The position numbers and the translations under genes were made by a program. Below the pieces are notes generated by a model. The model had not been told where the DNA came from. It ran no database searches and saw only the letters and a list, made by a program, of their open reading frames with translations. Positions 25,909 to 34,521 of a DNA stretch of 64,000 nt are shown here, piece after piece (position 1 is the first letter of the stretch; the number at the start of each line of letters is the position of its first letter). Source of the DNA: Treponema sp. (GTDB taxonomy: Bacteria > Spirochaetota > Spirochaetia > Treponematales > Treponemataceae). Location of the stretch: the NCBI GenBank assembly GCA_017962965.1, contig JAGCUI010000026.1, forward strand, positions 99,795 to 163,794. The letters run 5' to 3'.

Positions 25909-27171
25909 CTATTTATTCAAGGCTGTATTACAATCTTCTATACATGCAGCAGCTGCTTCTTTACTTGTCATCTGTCCGTCTACTGTATAGTTCAAGTATT
26001 TTACAAGAATATTACGAACCTGTGCAGCACCAGTTACATTAGGGAATGAACCGGAATAGTCCATGTTTGCCTGAACGCAAGGTAAAGCTGAAGTTGCAGG
26101 AATGTTATTGATGTAATCCTTGTAAACCTGTGTTTCTGAACATTTTCCGTAGGGAGTTAATGCAGAGTTTGCAATTGCCCATTTAGCACCGTTTTCGCCA
26201 GAAAGAAAGAACTTAACAAATTCGTAAGCTCCTCTGTCTACGTCGTCTGCTCTCTTAAGGAAGATTGGGCCACGGTTCCATGCTGTATAGAAGTCAACTC
26301 CGTTTGAAGAGCCAATCCATGGAGCCATACCAAGTTCATCACCGTTGAGCATTGTAATATACTGATCGTTTACACAAGAACCGCTGAATGAACCGATTGT
26401 TCCGTTTGCCAGATCTTCTGATGAATATTTTCCAACTGTGTTGAATTCAAAATAACCTTTTTTACAGCAGTCTGCATACCACTGATAGATTTTTGAAAGG
26501 TCATTTTCTGTAAAGCTAACCTTTTTGTTTGCAACATCGATATAGCCGCATGCGTTCTGCATAAGAATTGCCTGAATGTTGTCTACAAGACCGTCTGAAT
26601 GGAATGCAGCTTTTCCTGTTGCTTCGTAGTATTTTTTAGAAACTGCTTCAAGTTCATCCCAATCTTTTGGTGGATTTAACCCAAGCTTATTAAACTGAGT
26701 TTTGTTGTAGAAGAATACAGGACCTGTTGTACAGCCAGGAACATAATAGATTCCGCCGTCGCTAAAGCCGTAAATATCCATTTTCATTGCAGAAGGAAGA
26801 GATTCAATAAGATCTTTCATTGTTGAATCGCCTTTTTTAAGGTCTTCGTCAATGTAATTCTGAATGTTTACTGCAAGACCGTTTTTAGCATAATCAACTG
26901 CTGTTGAACCGTAATTAAAGATAATGCTTGGTCCAATACCGTTTGCAACTGCATTATAAACTGAATCTGCAAAACTTGATGAGTCCTGTGCAAGAACCTT
27001 TACAACATATTTTGACTGTGATTCATTAAAGGCCTGAGCGGATGCTTCGAGTGCATCTTTCTGCATTCCGTTATATGTGTGCCAGATTTCAACTGTGCTT
27101 ACTGTTTCTTTGCCACATGAAACAAATAAACATGCCATAAGAATTGAAAAAATTATACCGATTTTTTTCAT
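25909..27171 (-). CDS. ABC importer solute-binding lipoprotein (UgpB-like)
   Basis: A 420-residue binding protein of the CUT1 type with a lipobox FVSC (Cys at residue 19). EIWHTYNGMQKDALEASAQAFN and the following region resemble UgpB, the sn-glycerol-3-phosphate binding protein, more than maltose-binding proteins, but many sugar binders share this shape. Its Shine-Dalgarno AGGAG is clear. Only 19 bases separate it from the acyl-CoA ligase upstream on the same strand, so it belongs to the regulator-ligase operon. Glycerol-3-phosphate, its diesters or an oligosaccharide are possible ligands. Confidence 0.88.
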   Translation of the reverse strand: MKKIGIIFSILMACLFVSCGKETVSTVEIWHTYNGMQKDALEASAQAFNESQSKYVVKVLAQDSSSFADSVYNAVANGIGPSIIFNYGSTAVDYAKNGLAVNIQNYIDEDLKKGDSTMKDLIESLPSAMKMDIYGFSDGGIYYVPGCTTGPVFFYNKTQFNKLGLNPPKDWDELEAVSKKYYEATGKAAFHSDGLVDNIQAILMQNACGYIDVANKKVSFTENDLSKIYQWYADCCKKGYFEFNTVGKYSSEDLANGTIGSFSGSCVNDQYITMLNGDELGMAPWIGSSNGVDFYTAWNRGPIFLKRADDVDRGAYEFVKFFLSGENGAKWAIANSALTPYGKCSETQVYKDYINNIPATSALPCVQANMDYSGSFPNVTGAAQVRNILVKYLNYTVDGQMTSKEAAAACIEDCNTALNK

Positions 27172-27190
27172 TTTAAGTACTCCTGAAAGC

Positions 27191-28885
27191 TTATTTTATA
27201 TCTTTTCTCATGATTTTACCAGAAATTGTCTTTGGTAAACTATCACGGAATTCTACAATTCTTGGATATTTATATGGGGCTGTTGTCTTTTTAACAAATT
27301 CCTGAATGTCTTTAATAAGCTCATCTCCAGGAGTATAGCCCTTTGCCAAAACAATTGTTGCCTTTACAACCTGGCCTCTTACAGGATCTGGAGCAGCGGT
27401 TACAGCACATTCAACAACAGCCGGATGCTGCATCAAAACTGATTCAACCTCAAAGGTACCGATTCTATAACCTGAACATTTGATTACATCGTCGTTACGG
27501 CCTGTAAACCAGAAATATCCGTCTTCATCACGCCATGCATTGTCGCTTGTGTGATAGTATCCGTCGTGCATAACAGATTTTGTTTTTGCCTGATCTCCAA
27601 AATATTCCATAAAGAGACCTGGAAAATATCCGTTTTTCATGTCTACAACAATTTCACCAACTTCACCGTCTTCTACTTCGTTTCCTTCTTCGTCTACCAA
27701 AGTTACATTGTAATAAGGAGCCGGTTTTCCTAAAGAACCAGGTTTGATTTTTTCGTTACCAAAGTTCAAAAGTGAAAGTGTTGTTTCTGTCTGGCCAAAG
27801 CCTTCGTGAATTTCTTTTCCTGTAATCTGCTTCCATTTATTGAAAACTTCTTCCGAAAGAGGTTCTCCGGCAGTAGACCAGTGTTCGCAGCTTGAAAAAT
27901 CGTATTTAGTTAAATCTTCCTGGATTAAGAAACGGTAGATTGTTGGAGGTGCACAGAAAGATGTGATGTGATGCTTTTGAATCTGTTCAATTAAATCAAC
28001 AGGCTTAAACTTTGCGTGATAGTCGTAAACAAATACAGAACATTCTGCAATCCACTGACCATAAAGCTTACCCCATACAGCCTTTCCCCAGCCAGTATCT
28101 GCAACTGTAAGATGAAGTCCGCCCTGTTTTACCTGCTGCCAGTAGCTTGCTGTAACAATGTGTCCTAAAGGATACAGGAAGTTATGTGTTACAAGCTTTG
28201 GATGGCTTGTTGTTCCCGAAGTAAAGTATGCAAGCATGATGTCCATATTAGAACTTATTTCACTTCTCTTTAATGAATGAAATTCTTTTAATGCTTCTTC
28301 GCTTACTTCTTTTACACCCTTAGTAAAATCTATCCACATTGGATGCTTTTGTTTTTCTTCTGCAGAAAGCTCCTGGTCGATTCCAAAAGGTGTACATGCA
28401 ATCAAAGTTTTAAGTGATTCACATTCAGCCTTTGCTTCTTCGATATATTTAAAAAGGTCACGGTCGTTTACTGCAACAACAGCCTTAATAAAAGCATTCT
28501 GTACACGGAAAACAATATCTTCCTTTGTGAGCATGTGAGTTGCAGGAATAACTGAAGCACCGATTTTATGAAGTGCAACAATGCTGATCCAGAACTCATA
28601 TCTTCTCTGTAAAATAAGCATTACAAAGTCGCCTTTTTTAATTCCCTGTGAACGGAAAAATGCAGCAGCTCTGTCTGTTCTTTCTTTAATGTCTTTGAAA
28701 GTAAAGGTGATTTCGTCGCCTGAATCGTTACACCATACAAGTGCTTTTGCATCAGGTGTTTTTTCTGCAAGGTAATCTACAACATCATAACCAAAGTTGA
28801 AGTTGTCCGGAACATTGATTTTATAGTTATTAAAAAAATCATTGTAATCTGTAAATTCTGTTTTCTGTAAAAATTTCTCTAACAT
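27191..28885 (-). CDS. AMP-forming acyl-CoA synthetase, medium/branched-chain (AcsM-like)
   Basis: A 564-residue member of the acyl-adenylate-forming superfamily. Motif A3 is AYFTSGTTSHPKLVTHN, the A5 region is EGFGQTETT, A7/A8 are YHTSDNAWRDEDGYFWFTGRNDD, and the A10 lysine is in KTISGKIMRKDI. The overall layout (DVVDYLAEKTPDAKALVW, GWGKAVWGKLYGQW) resembles medium-chain and branched short-chain acyl-CoA synthetases rather than acetyl-CoA synthetase. It is between an XRE/cupin regulator and an ABC importer in one operon, whose promoter shares an operator-like block with the vor operon. Substrate is inferred, not shown. Confidence 0.9.
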   Translation of the reverse strand: MLEKFLQKTEFTDYNDFFNNYKINVPDNFNFGYDVVDYLAEKTPDAKALVWCNDSGDEITFTFKDIKERTDRAAAFFRSQGIKKGDFVMLILQRRYEFWISIVALHKIGASVIPATHMLTKEDIVFRVQNAFIKAVVAVNDRDLFKYIEEAKAECESLKTLIACTPFGIDQELSAEEKQKHPMWIDFTKGVKEVSEEALKEFHSLKRSEISSNMDIMLAYFTSGTTSHPKLVTHNFLYPLGHIVTASYWQQVKQGGLHLTVADTGWGKAVWGKLYGQWIAECSVFVYDYHAKFKPVDLIEQIQKHHITSFCAPPTIYRFLIQEDLTKYDFSSCEHWSTAGEPLSEEVFNKWKQITGKEIHEGFGQTETTLSLLNFGNEKIKPGSLGKPAPYYNVTLVDEEGNEVEDGEVGEIVVDMKNGYFPGLFMEYFGDQAKTKSVMHDGYYHTSDNAWRDEDGYFWFTGRNDDVIKCSGYRIGTFEVESVLMQHPAVVECAVTAAPDPVRGQVVKATIVLAKGYTPGDELIKDIQEFVKKTTAPYKYPRIVEFRDSLPKTISGKIMRKDIK

Positions 28886-28927
28886 ATTATTTCTTCCTAA
28901 AAATATTTCTGAATCAGCCTTAAACGC

Positions 28928-29476
28928 TTATATGATAAGGTCCAGAAATTTAGCTTCTTTTTCCAAGGCAACCATTGCGTGTTTTTTAGTGGCATCAAAA
29001 TAAACACTGTCGCCTTCTTCAACTTTCATAGTTTTGCCGTCAACTGTAAGCTCCATTTTTCCTTCAATCATGTAAACAAATTCATGACCAGGGTGTGCAT
29101 TAAAATGTGGTTCTGCCTTTGGATTAAAAGGAACTGTTACAATGAATGGATCTGATTTTCTGTTGATAAATCCGCTTGCAAGTGCTTCGTATTTATAATC
29201 ACTTCTGCGTTCTACCGAAAGACCTTTTCCTTTTTTAGTAAGACAATATGAATGCATATGAGGTTCTTTACCGGAAATCAAAACGCCTAAATCAATGTCG
29301 TATTTTTTAGCCATAGACTGTAATACACCAACCGGAATATCTACAGTACCTGATTCGTATGCTTTATACTGATCAATTGAAACTCCGCATACTCCTGCAG
29401 CTTCTTCTACGGATACATCCATAATATCGCGTAAACCAATCAAGCGGTCGGCAACTGCCTTAATTTCTTCGTTCAT
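28928..29476 (-). CDS. XRE-family regulator with C-terminal cupin domain
   Basis: A 182-residue regulator with an N-terminal helix-turn-helix (about residues 8-62: LRDIMDVSVEEAAGVCGVSI) and a C-terminal cupin_2 sensor (PHFNAHPGHEFVYMIEGKME...EGDSVYFDATKKHAMVA). The start at 29476 is chosen because GGAGG stands six bases upstream; a longer frame reaches 29536 but would run across the promoter. First gene of the ligase-ABC operon and similar in plan to the regulator at 33937. Both probably sense a small carboxylate or CoA-linked ligand and bind the shared block upstream. Confidence 0.9.
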   Translation of the reverse strand: MNEEIKAVADRLIGLRDIMDVSVEEAAGVCGVSIDQYKAYESGTVDIPVGVLQSMAKKYDIDLGVLISGKEPHMHSYCLTKKGKGLSVERRSDYKYEALASGFINRKSDPFIVTVPFNPKAEPHFNAHPGHEFVYMIEGKMELTVDGKTMKVEEGDSVYFDATKKHAMVALEKEAKFLDLII

Positions 29477-29507
29477 AAAAAACCTCCAGTTTTTAAGGTA
29501 TAGTCTG

Positions 29508-29581
29508 ATTTTATAATAAATCAGTGGTAAATTCAATATAAAAAGTTTACAAATATTGAATTTATTTAATATTATTAAAGT
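29508..29581 (-). promoter_or_regulatory. Promoter and operator-like block of the XRE/cupin-ligase-ABC operon
   Basis: On the minus strand TTGAAT (29536-29531), 17 bases, TAAAAT (29513-29508). Directly upstream is a 30-bp AT-rich block (29552-29581) that matches 37203-37232 at 27 of 30 positions, including TTTAATAATAyTAAA. A perfect inverted repeat ATTCAATAT/ATATTGAAT (29531-29539 and 29553-29561) embraces the -35. The layout suits control by an XRE/cupin regulator. Confidence 0.75.
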
Positions 29582-29745
29582 TTTAACAAAAGGTCAAGGT
29601 GTTAGCTTTATATAATCAGCCCTTTTTTTGCTTTTTTTTGATGAAATTTCTACTTTTTTTGTGTTTTTTTTGCACTTTTTTAAAATTATTGTCCTTTTAT
29701 TGTCCATTTGCTTGATAAAATTACATTATAAACTCTCTCCAACGG
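29582..29745. other. T-rich intergenic stretch without recognisable gene
   Basis: Between the two divergent units. It is strongly T-rich on the plus strand, with several runs of six to nine T. A short open frame over 29628-29855 is low-complexity and crosses two hairpins, so it is not called. A weak plus-strand promoter could lie near 29710-29735 (TTGCTT, then TAAACT 15 bases later). Confidence 0.5.
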
Positions 29746-29793
29746 GCCTCTCGAGAATTTTTAAGTGTCTTTCTCGGGGGGCTATTTTTTTTT
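29746..29793 (+). terminator. Intrinsic terminator with no upstream plus-strand gene
   Basis: GCCTCTCGAGAA (29746-29757) pairs with TTCTCGGGGGGC (29771-29782) over 12 positions including two G-U pairs, followed by a near-continuous T run to 29793. No plus-strand gene precedes it in the window's intergenic space. Confidence 0.65.
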
Positions 29794-29818
29794 CATTAAT
29801 TCACAACCTTCTCCCTTT

Positions 29819-29853
29819 CCCCTCTAAGCCTGCAATGGAGGGGTTTTGTTTTT
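29819..29853 (+). terminator. Second plus-strand terminator-like hairpin
   Basis: CCCCTC (29819-29824) pairs with GAGGGG (29838-29843), followed by TTTTGTTTTT. It stands 26 bases after the first terminator and 55 bases before the histidine kinase start. Confidence 0.6.
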
Positions 29854-29891
29854 AAATAATAATTTAAGTTTTTTCATATTTGTAAATTTTA

Positions 29892-29907
29892 TGATATAAT
29901 ATTTTTT
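29892..29907 (+). promoter_or_regulatory. Extended -10 promoter of the LytS-type kinase gene
   Basis: TG-A-TATAAT (hexamer 29895-29900) is followed by seven bases (ATTTTTT) and the ATG at 29908, with no Shine-Dalgarno. A leaderless mRNA starting at the ATG is likely. Confidence 0.55.
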
Positions 29908-31302
29908 ATGGAGATTGAAAAAATACCCTTCTTTAAAAGAAAAGCAATTTACATTCCTGTTTCCCTAAGTCTTTTTGCTCTGGTAATAATGTGCCCATTT
30001 TATCTTCTTGCAATCGGCACAAATCATATCCGCCCTTTCTATTTAATAAATGTAGCCTTTTCTTTTATTGCAATGATTGTTTCTGCCATTTTGTTTACAG
30101 CCATTGCCCAGGAAAAAAACTATGAATCAAAACAGAGTACAAACTTTCAATACTGCTGGTTTGTAATGTTCTTCTTTCTTTTTTCAATCTTTTTAAAATG
30201 GACATACCGCCCGAACGTTCACATGACAACAAAATATATAATCGATACGAACGTATATTTTTCAAATCACCTTTTTATTTTTTCCTATAAAAAATATTTA
30301 AAAGAAACCTTGAGCAAAAAAACAAAGAATTATTACAGGCTTGAACGTTTGGGAGATATTCTTTTTTATATTTCCATCTTAATAATAATTACAAATCCAT
30401 TTACAAAAATACTTTCTTATTATGATAATGAAACTTATCACCGTAGCCCTACCTTCTGGCTTTTTTATATTTTTATCTTCTACGTTCTTTTTACAAATAT
30501 TCTTTTTACAATCTGTTATTCAACAAAGACTATCCAGAAAAAGATTACCTTTGCATTAATTACAGTAACCGCCTTCTTCCCCATTATTTATCACTTAAAG
30601 CATTATGGCGTTGCTTTAACCGAACAAACTTTGTTTTTCTCCCTCTTTTTGATTTACATAAACGTACAAAAGGAAGAACAGATTGAGCTTGAAAAAAAAC
30701 GTAATGAGCTTACGCAGGCACAGATGGATATTATGCTAAGCCAGATTCAGCCGCATTTTATTTATAATTCCCTTGCTACAATCAGTGCACTCTGCGACTT
30801 TGATCCGCGTCTTGCCCAGGATGCCGTAGAAAGATTTTCGAGCTATCTAAAAATGAATCTTTACTCAATCAAGTGTAAGGATAATATTACCTTTGAAAAA
30901 GAGCTTGAACACATACAGACCTATCTCTGGCTCGAACAGCTTCGTTTTGATAACCGCTTAAAGATTAATTACGACATTCAGTGTTCATCTTTTCAGGTGC
31001 CTCCTTTAAGCGTTCAGCCTATTGTAGAAAATGCAGTAAAGCACGGAATCTGTTCTAAACCGGAAGGCGGAGAAATTACAATAAGCTCAAAACAAACAGA
31101 CAAAGAATACATCATCACAGTAAAGGATAACGGCGTTGGTTTTTCTTTAGATGCATTAAAAAACGATGGAAAGGTACACATTGGAACTTCAAGCGTAAAA
31201 GACAGAATCCAGTATCTCTGCCACGGAAGCGTAACAATCAATTCGGAAATAAACAAAGGAACCACGGTAACAATCTGTATTCCTAAAAAAAGGACAAAAT
31301 AA
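29908..31302 (+). CDS. LytS/YehU-type sensor histidine kinase
   Basis: A 464-residue inner-membrane kinase. About seven hydrophobic helices fill residues 15-255, then a short linker, the His_kinase segment QIQPHFIYNSLATISAL with the phospho-acceptor His at residue 283, and a GHKL ATPase domain with N box QPIVENAVKHGI and G box DNGVGFSL. The stop codon overlaps the regulator's start (TAATG at 31300-31304), so the pair is coupled. The stimulus is not evident. Confidence 0.92.
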   Translation: MEIEKIPFFKRKAIYIPVSLSLFALVIMCPFYLLAIGTNHIRPFYLINVAFSFIAMIVSAILFTAIAQEKNYESKQSTNFQYCWFVMFFFLFSIFLKWTYRPNVHMTTKYIIDTNVYFSNHLFIFSYKKYLKETLSKKTKNYYRLERLGDILFYISILIIITNPFTKILSYYDNETYHRSPTFWLFYIFIFYVLFTNILFTICYSTKTIQKKITFALITVTAFFPIIYHLKHYGVALTEQTLFFSLFLIYINVQKEEQIELEKKRNELTQAQMDIMLSQIQPHFIYNSLATISALCDFDPRLAQDAVERFSSYLKMNLYSIKCKDNITFEKELEHIQTYLWLEQLRFDNRLKINYDIQCSSFQVPPLSVQPIVENAVKHGICSKPEGGEITISSKQTDKEYIITVKDNGVGFSLDALKNDGKVHIGTSSVKDRIQYLCHGSVTINSEINKGTTVTICIPKKRTK

Positions 31303-32069
31303 TGAATATACTTATAGTTGATGACGAGCACATCCTTTTAAAATTCATGGAAAAACGCATAAAAGAACTCATGCCTAAAGCAGTTATTGCCTCTTTTGAT
31401 AACTGCCAGGATGCAATCAATTATGCAGAAAATAATATTATAAACATCGCCTTTTTAGACATACATATGAGCGGAATTACGGGACTTGAGCTTGCAGAAA
31501 GCCTTAAACAGACCTTCCCTAAAATCAATATTATTTTTACTACCGGCTACGATTCTTTTGCCATAGAGGCCTTTAAGATGAATGCAAGCGGCTACATCAT
31601 GAAGCCTGTAACAAAAGAAAGCATACAAAAGGAATTGAATAACCTGCGCTACCCTGTGGAAGAAACAATTCAAAAAAGAATTACTTTCCAGTGCTTTGGA
31701 AATTTCGAAGCCTTTGTGGATTCAAAGCCGATTGAATTTAAGTTCAGTAAAACAAAGGAGCTTTTGGCCTATCTTGTTTATAAACGCGGAGCTCTTTGCA
31801 GTAACGAAGAAATAATCGGAGTTTTGTGGGAAGATTTTAACGACCATACTTCTTATTTTAAGCAGCTCAGACAGGACCTTGATATTGCCCTTTGTAACTT
31901 AGACTGTGAAAATATTCTTGTGCGCCAGAGAGGAAAAATGGGAATTAATACGCAGTTTGTTGAATGCGACTATTATAATTATTTAAACGGCTCTACCCCA
32001 ACCGTAAATGAATTTATGAGTCAGTACAGCTGGGGGGAAAATGTAACAGCCCTCTTAGATAAAAATTAG
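31302..32069 (+). CDS. Response regulator with SARP/BTAD-like winged-helix output
   Basis: A 255-residue regulator. The receiver domain (residues 1-120) has the acidic pair in LIVDDEH, the phospho-acceptor Asp53 in AFLDIHMSG, and the conserved Lys in YIMKPVTKE. The output part (FQCFGNFEAFVDSKPIEFKFSKTKELLAYL, then GALCSNEEIIGVLWED) resembles the winged helix of SARP-type regulators, not the LytTR domain that usually partners LytS kinases. It overlaps the convergent acyl-CoA ligase gene by four bases. Confidence 0.88.
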   Translation: MNILIVDDEHILLKFMEKRIKELMPKAVIASFDNCQDAINYAENNIINIAFLDIHMSGITGLELAESLKQTFPKINIIFTTGYDSFAIEAFKMNASGYIMKPVTKESIQKELNNLRYPVEETIQKRITFQCFGNFEAFVDSKPIEFKFSKTKELLAYLVYKRGALCSNEEIIGVLWEDFNDHTSYFKQLRQDLDIALCNLDCENILVRQRGKMGINTQFVECDYYNYLNGSTPTVNEFMSQYSWGENVTALLDKN

Positions 32070-33712
32070 TCTTCTACCTTAAGAACGTTTCTGCGGTAAT
32101 CAGTACCGATTTCTGTAAGCTTGAATTTCTGAATTTTTCCAGAACCTGTCATTGGGAATTCATCTAAGAACATAACAAGCTGAGGCCATTTGAATTTAGC
32201 AAGCTTTCCGCGGCAGAATTCGATGATGTCTTCTTCTTTTAAAGTTTTACCTTCGTGAAGAATGATGAATGCACCTGTTATTTCTCCGTAGCGTTCACTC
32301 TTTACGCCTGCAACCTGAATATCCTTGATTTCCGGAATCTGAATAAGAAACTCTTCGATTTCGCGAGGATAAATATTTTCACCACCACGGATAATCATAT
32401 CCTTAATGCGGCCGGTAATCTTAAAGTTTCCGTTTTCATCCTTTACACCAAGGTCTCCCGAATGCAAAAATCCGTTTTTATCGATTGTTTCGGCTGTTGC
32501 TTCAGGCATTTTGTAATACCCCTTCATTACGTTCCAGCCCTTACAGCACATTTCACCCTGAACTCCAACAGGACATTCCTTACCGGTTTCAGGATCTAAA
32601 ACCTTTACATCGATTCCTTCAAAGGCATCGCCTACAGTTGTGGCACGAACTTCAAGGCTGTCATTCCAGTGACTCTGAGTCATACCGGGACTTGTTTCTG
32701 TAAGACCGTAAACCGATGTGATTTCGGGCATATGCATTTCATCGTTTACACGCTTCATAAGTTCAACAGGAACGCCTGAACCTGCCATAATACCTGTACG
32801 AAGAGAAGTTAAATCGAACATGCTGAACATAGGATGATTTAATTCTGAAATAAACATTGTTGGTACACCGTATAAAGATGTACATTTTTCTATCTGAATG
32901 GAAGCGAGTGCTACAAGAGGATCAAAGCTTTCGAGTAAAACATGAGTTCCTCCGTGGGTTAAAACAGCCATAACGCCAAGTACAATTCCAAAACAATGGA
33001 AAAGAGGAACAACAAGACAGAGTCTGTCCTTTTCTGTATAGCGCATGCGCTCACCGATAATAAATCCGTCGTTAATAATATTGCGGCTTGTAAGCATAAC
33101 ACCCTTTGGAAAGCCTGTAGTTCCCGAAGTATACTGCATGTTTACAACATCTTCGCAGGTTACGCTGTCTTCAATATCGCGGATGATTTTAATATCTACG
33201 TGCTGGCCCAAAAGCAAAAGCTCCGGAGTTGAATAAAGTCCACGGAATTTTTCTGGTCCCATAAAAACCACATTTCTTAAGCACGGGAATCTTTTAGACT
33301 TAAGGCAGCCTCTTTCGTATTCATCGATTTCCGGAACAAGCTCCTTAATCATCTGAACGTAGTTTGAATCCTTTACACCGTCGGTTAAACAAAGTGTTGT
33401 TAAATCAGACTGTTTTACAAGATATTCAAGCTCATGAAGCTTATAGCTTGTGTTTACAGTTACTGCAACTGCTCCAAGGCGTGCACAGGCAAACATGTAT
33501 GTAAGCCAGTCCGGAACGTTTGTAGCCCAGATTCCTACATTGTCTCCCTTTCTAACACCAATGGCATATAAACCGCAGGCTAAATCATCAACTCTTTTGT
33601 TAAACTTTGCATAAGTAAAACGAAGATCGCGGTCTGCATAAACCATAAATTCATGCTCTGGATCAGCTTTTGTTTTTTCATGTAATAACTGACTGAGTGT
33701 AAGTTCTATCAT
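32066..33712 (-). CDS. AMP-forming acyl-CoA synthetase (FadD-like)
   Basis: A 548-residue acyl-adenylate-forming enzyme, distinct from the one at 27191. Motif A3 is MQYTSGTTGFPKGVMLTS, the A5 region VYGLTETSP, A7/A8 LHSGDLGVKDENGNFKITGRIKDMI with IIRGGENIYPREIE, and the A10 lysine in MTGSGKIQKFKL. It resembles FadD/short-chain acyl-CoA ligases. Last gene of the vor operon, overlapping the small upstream gene by four bases. The association suggests that its product CoA ester is the substrate or product of the 2-oxoacid oxidoreductase. Confidence 0.92.
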   Translation of the reverse strand: MIELTLSQLLHEKTKADPEHEFMVYADRDLRFTYAKFNKRVDDLACGLYAIGVRKGDNVGIWATNVPDWLTYMFACARLGAVAVTVNTSYKLHELEYLVKQSDLTTLCLTDGVKDSNYVQMIKELVPEIDEYERGCLKSKRFPCLRNVVFMGPEKFRGLYSTPELLLLGQHVDIKIIRDIEDSVTCEDVVNMQYTSGTTGFPKGVMLTSRNIINDGFIIGERMRYTEKDRLCLVVPLFHCFGIVLGVMAVLTHGGTHVLLESFDPLVALASIQIEKCTSLYGVPTMFISELNHPMFSMFDLTSLRTGIMAGSGVPVELMKRVNDEMHMPEITSVYGLTETSPGMTQSHWNDSLEVRATTVGDAFEGIDVKVLDPETGKECPVGVQGEMCCKGWNVMKGYYKMPEATAETIDKNGFLHSGDLGVKDENGNFKITGRIKDMIIRGGENIYPREIEEFLIQIPEIKDIQVAGVKSERYGEITGAFIILHEGKTLKEEDIIEFCRGKLAKFKWPQLVMFLDEFPMTGSGKIQKFKLTEIGTDYRRNVLKVED

Positions 33713-33909
33713 TCTTTATTTTTCTCCAATAACATTTCGGCATCAGCTTTTCCCTGACGTAACTCAAGGTTTGTGTAGTTCATGCTTTCTTTTTTAAGAT
33801 TTTCCTGAACCACTTTTTTTGTGTCTTTCTGCTGCTTCTTCTTTAATTCCTGCTGCAAGGCCCATGCCGAAGAACGATTCATTAAAGAATAGTATTCTGA
33901 ATCATCCAT
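33709..33909 (-). CDS. Small charged protein in the vor operon
   Basis: A 66-residue protein, rich in Lys, Glu and Gln, predicted mainly helical, probably a short coiled coil (WALQQELKKKQQKDTKK). It has no signal or membrane segment and I do not recognise a family. It overlaps the acyl-CoA ligase start by four bases and lies 27 bases after the XRE/cupin regulator, so it is probably a translated operon member rather than a chance frame. Confidence 0.6.
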   Translation of the reverse strand: MDDSEYYSLMNRSSAWALQQELKKKQQKDTKKVVQENLKKESMNYTNLELRQGKADAEMLLEKNKE

Positions 33910-33936
33910 AAAAATCTCTTTTATATTAACCTGCCA

Positions 33937-34509
33937 TTAAGCCGGTGTATAAACAACTGCAAGAATCTTTGCATTTGTATTATGAGAATGAACGTGATGA
34001 GCAACAATTGATTCATAATAAATTGAATCACCTTTTTTAAGCTCATAAGTTTCTTTTCCATAAATAATTTCTACTTCACCTTCGAGAACATAAATAAATT
34101 CTTCGCCCTCGTGTGTAGAAAGCTTAACTTCTTCCTGTGAAGTCGGGAAAATATCAATGATAAAAGGATCCATATGACGGCCGGCTTTATTCTGTGCAAG
34201 TGTATAAAAATCCAGATCCGAGCTTACTGCATTTCCACGGTCACTGAATCTTGTTACTTCCTTTTTGTCGGTGGCACGTGTTACAACCGGACCAAGGTTT
34301 TCATCATCATCCATAAAGGTTCCAAGACGAACACCTAAAACACGGGCAATTTTAATAAGAGGAGTAAGGTTTGGAACTAAAGAACCGTCTTCGATGCTTG
34401 AAATCTGTGCGGCATTTAATCCCGATCTTTCTGCAACTTCTTCTACAGAGAGCTTTCTGTTTTCTCTAACTAATTTTACTTTTGCACCAATTTTATTTTT
34501 ATCACTCAT
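33937..34509 (-). CDS. XRE-family regulator with C-terminal cupin domain (second copy type)
   Basis: A 190-residue regulator with a helix-turn-helix (residues ~9-64: LSVEEVAERSGLNAAQISSIE) and a cupin_2 domain (KLSTHEGEEFIYVLEGEVEIIYG...GDSIYYESIVAHHVHSH). It has the same design as the protein at 28928 but is clearly divergent in sequence. It starts 12 bases after the gamma subunit's stop. It may autoregulate the vor operon through the block at 37203-37232. Confidence 0.92.
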   Translation of the reverse strand: MSDKNKIGAKVKLVRENRKLSVEEVAERSGLNAAQISSIEDGSLVPNLTPLIKIARVLGVRLGTFMDDDENLGPVVTRATDKKEVTRFSDRGNAVSSDLDFYTLAQNKAGRHMDPFIIDIFPTSQEEVKLSTHEGEEFIYVLEGEVEIIYGKETYELKKGDSIYYESIVAHHVHSHNTNAKILAVVYTPA

Positions 34510-34521
34510 ATTTTTTTCCTG

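Noticed and set aside
29477..29536. Upstream extension of the XRE/cupin regulator to 29536
   Set aside because: The extra 20 codons cover the -10 and -35 of the operon; GGAGG directly precedes the ATG at 29476.
29628..29855. Plus-strand open frame of 75 codons rich in Phe and Leu
   Set aside because: It is a translation of T-rich low-complexity DNA and runs through two terminator-like hairpins; no ribosome site or family resemblance.
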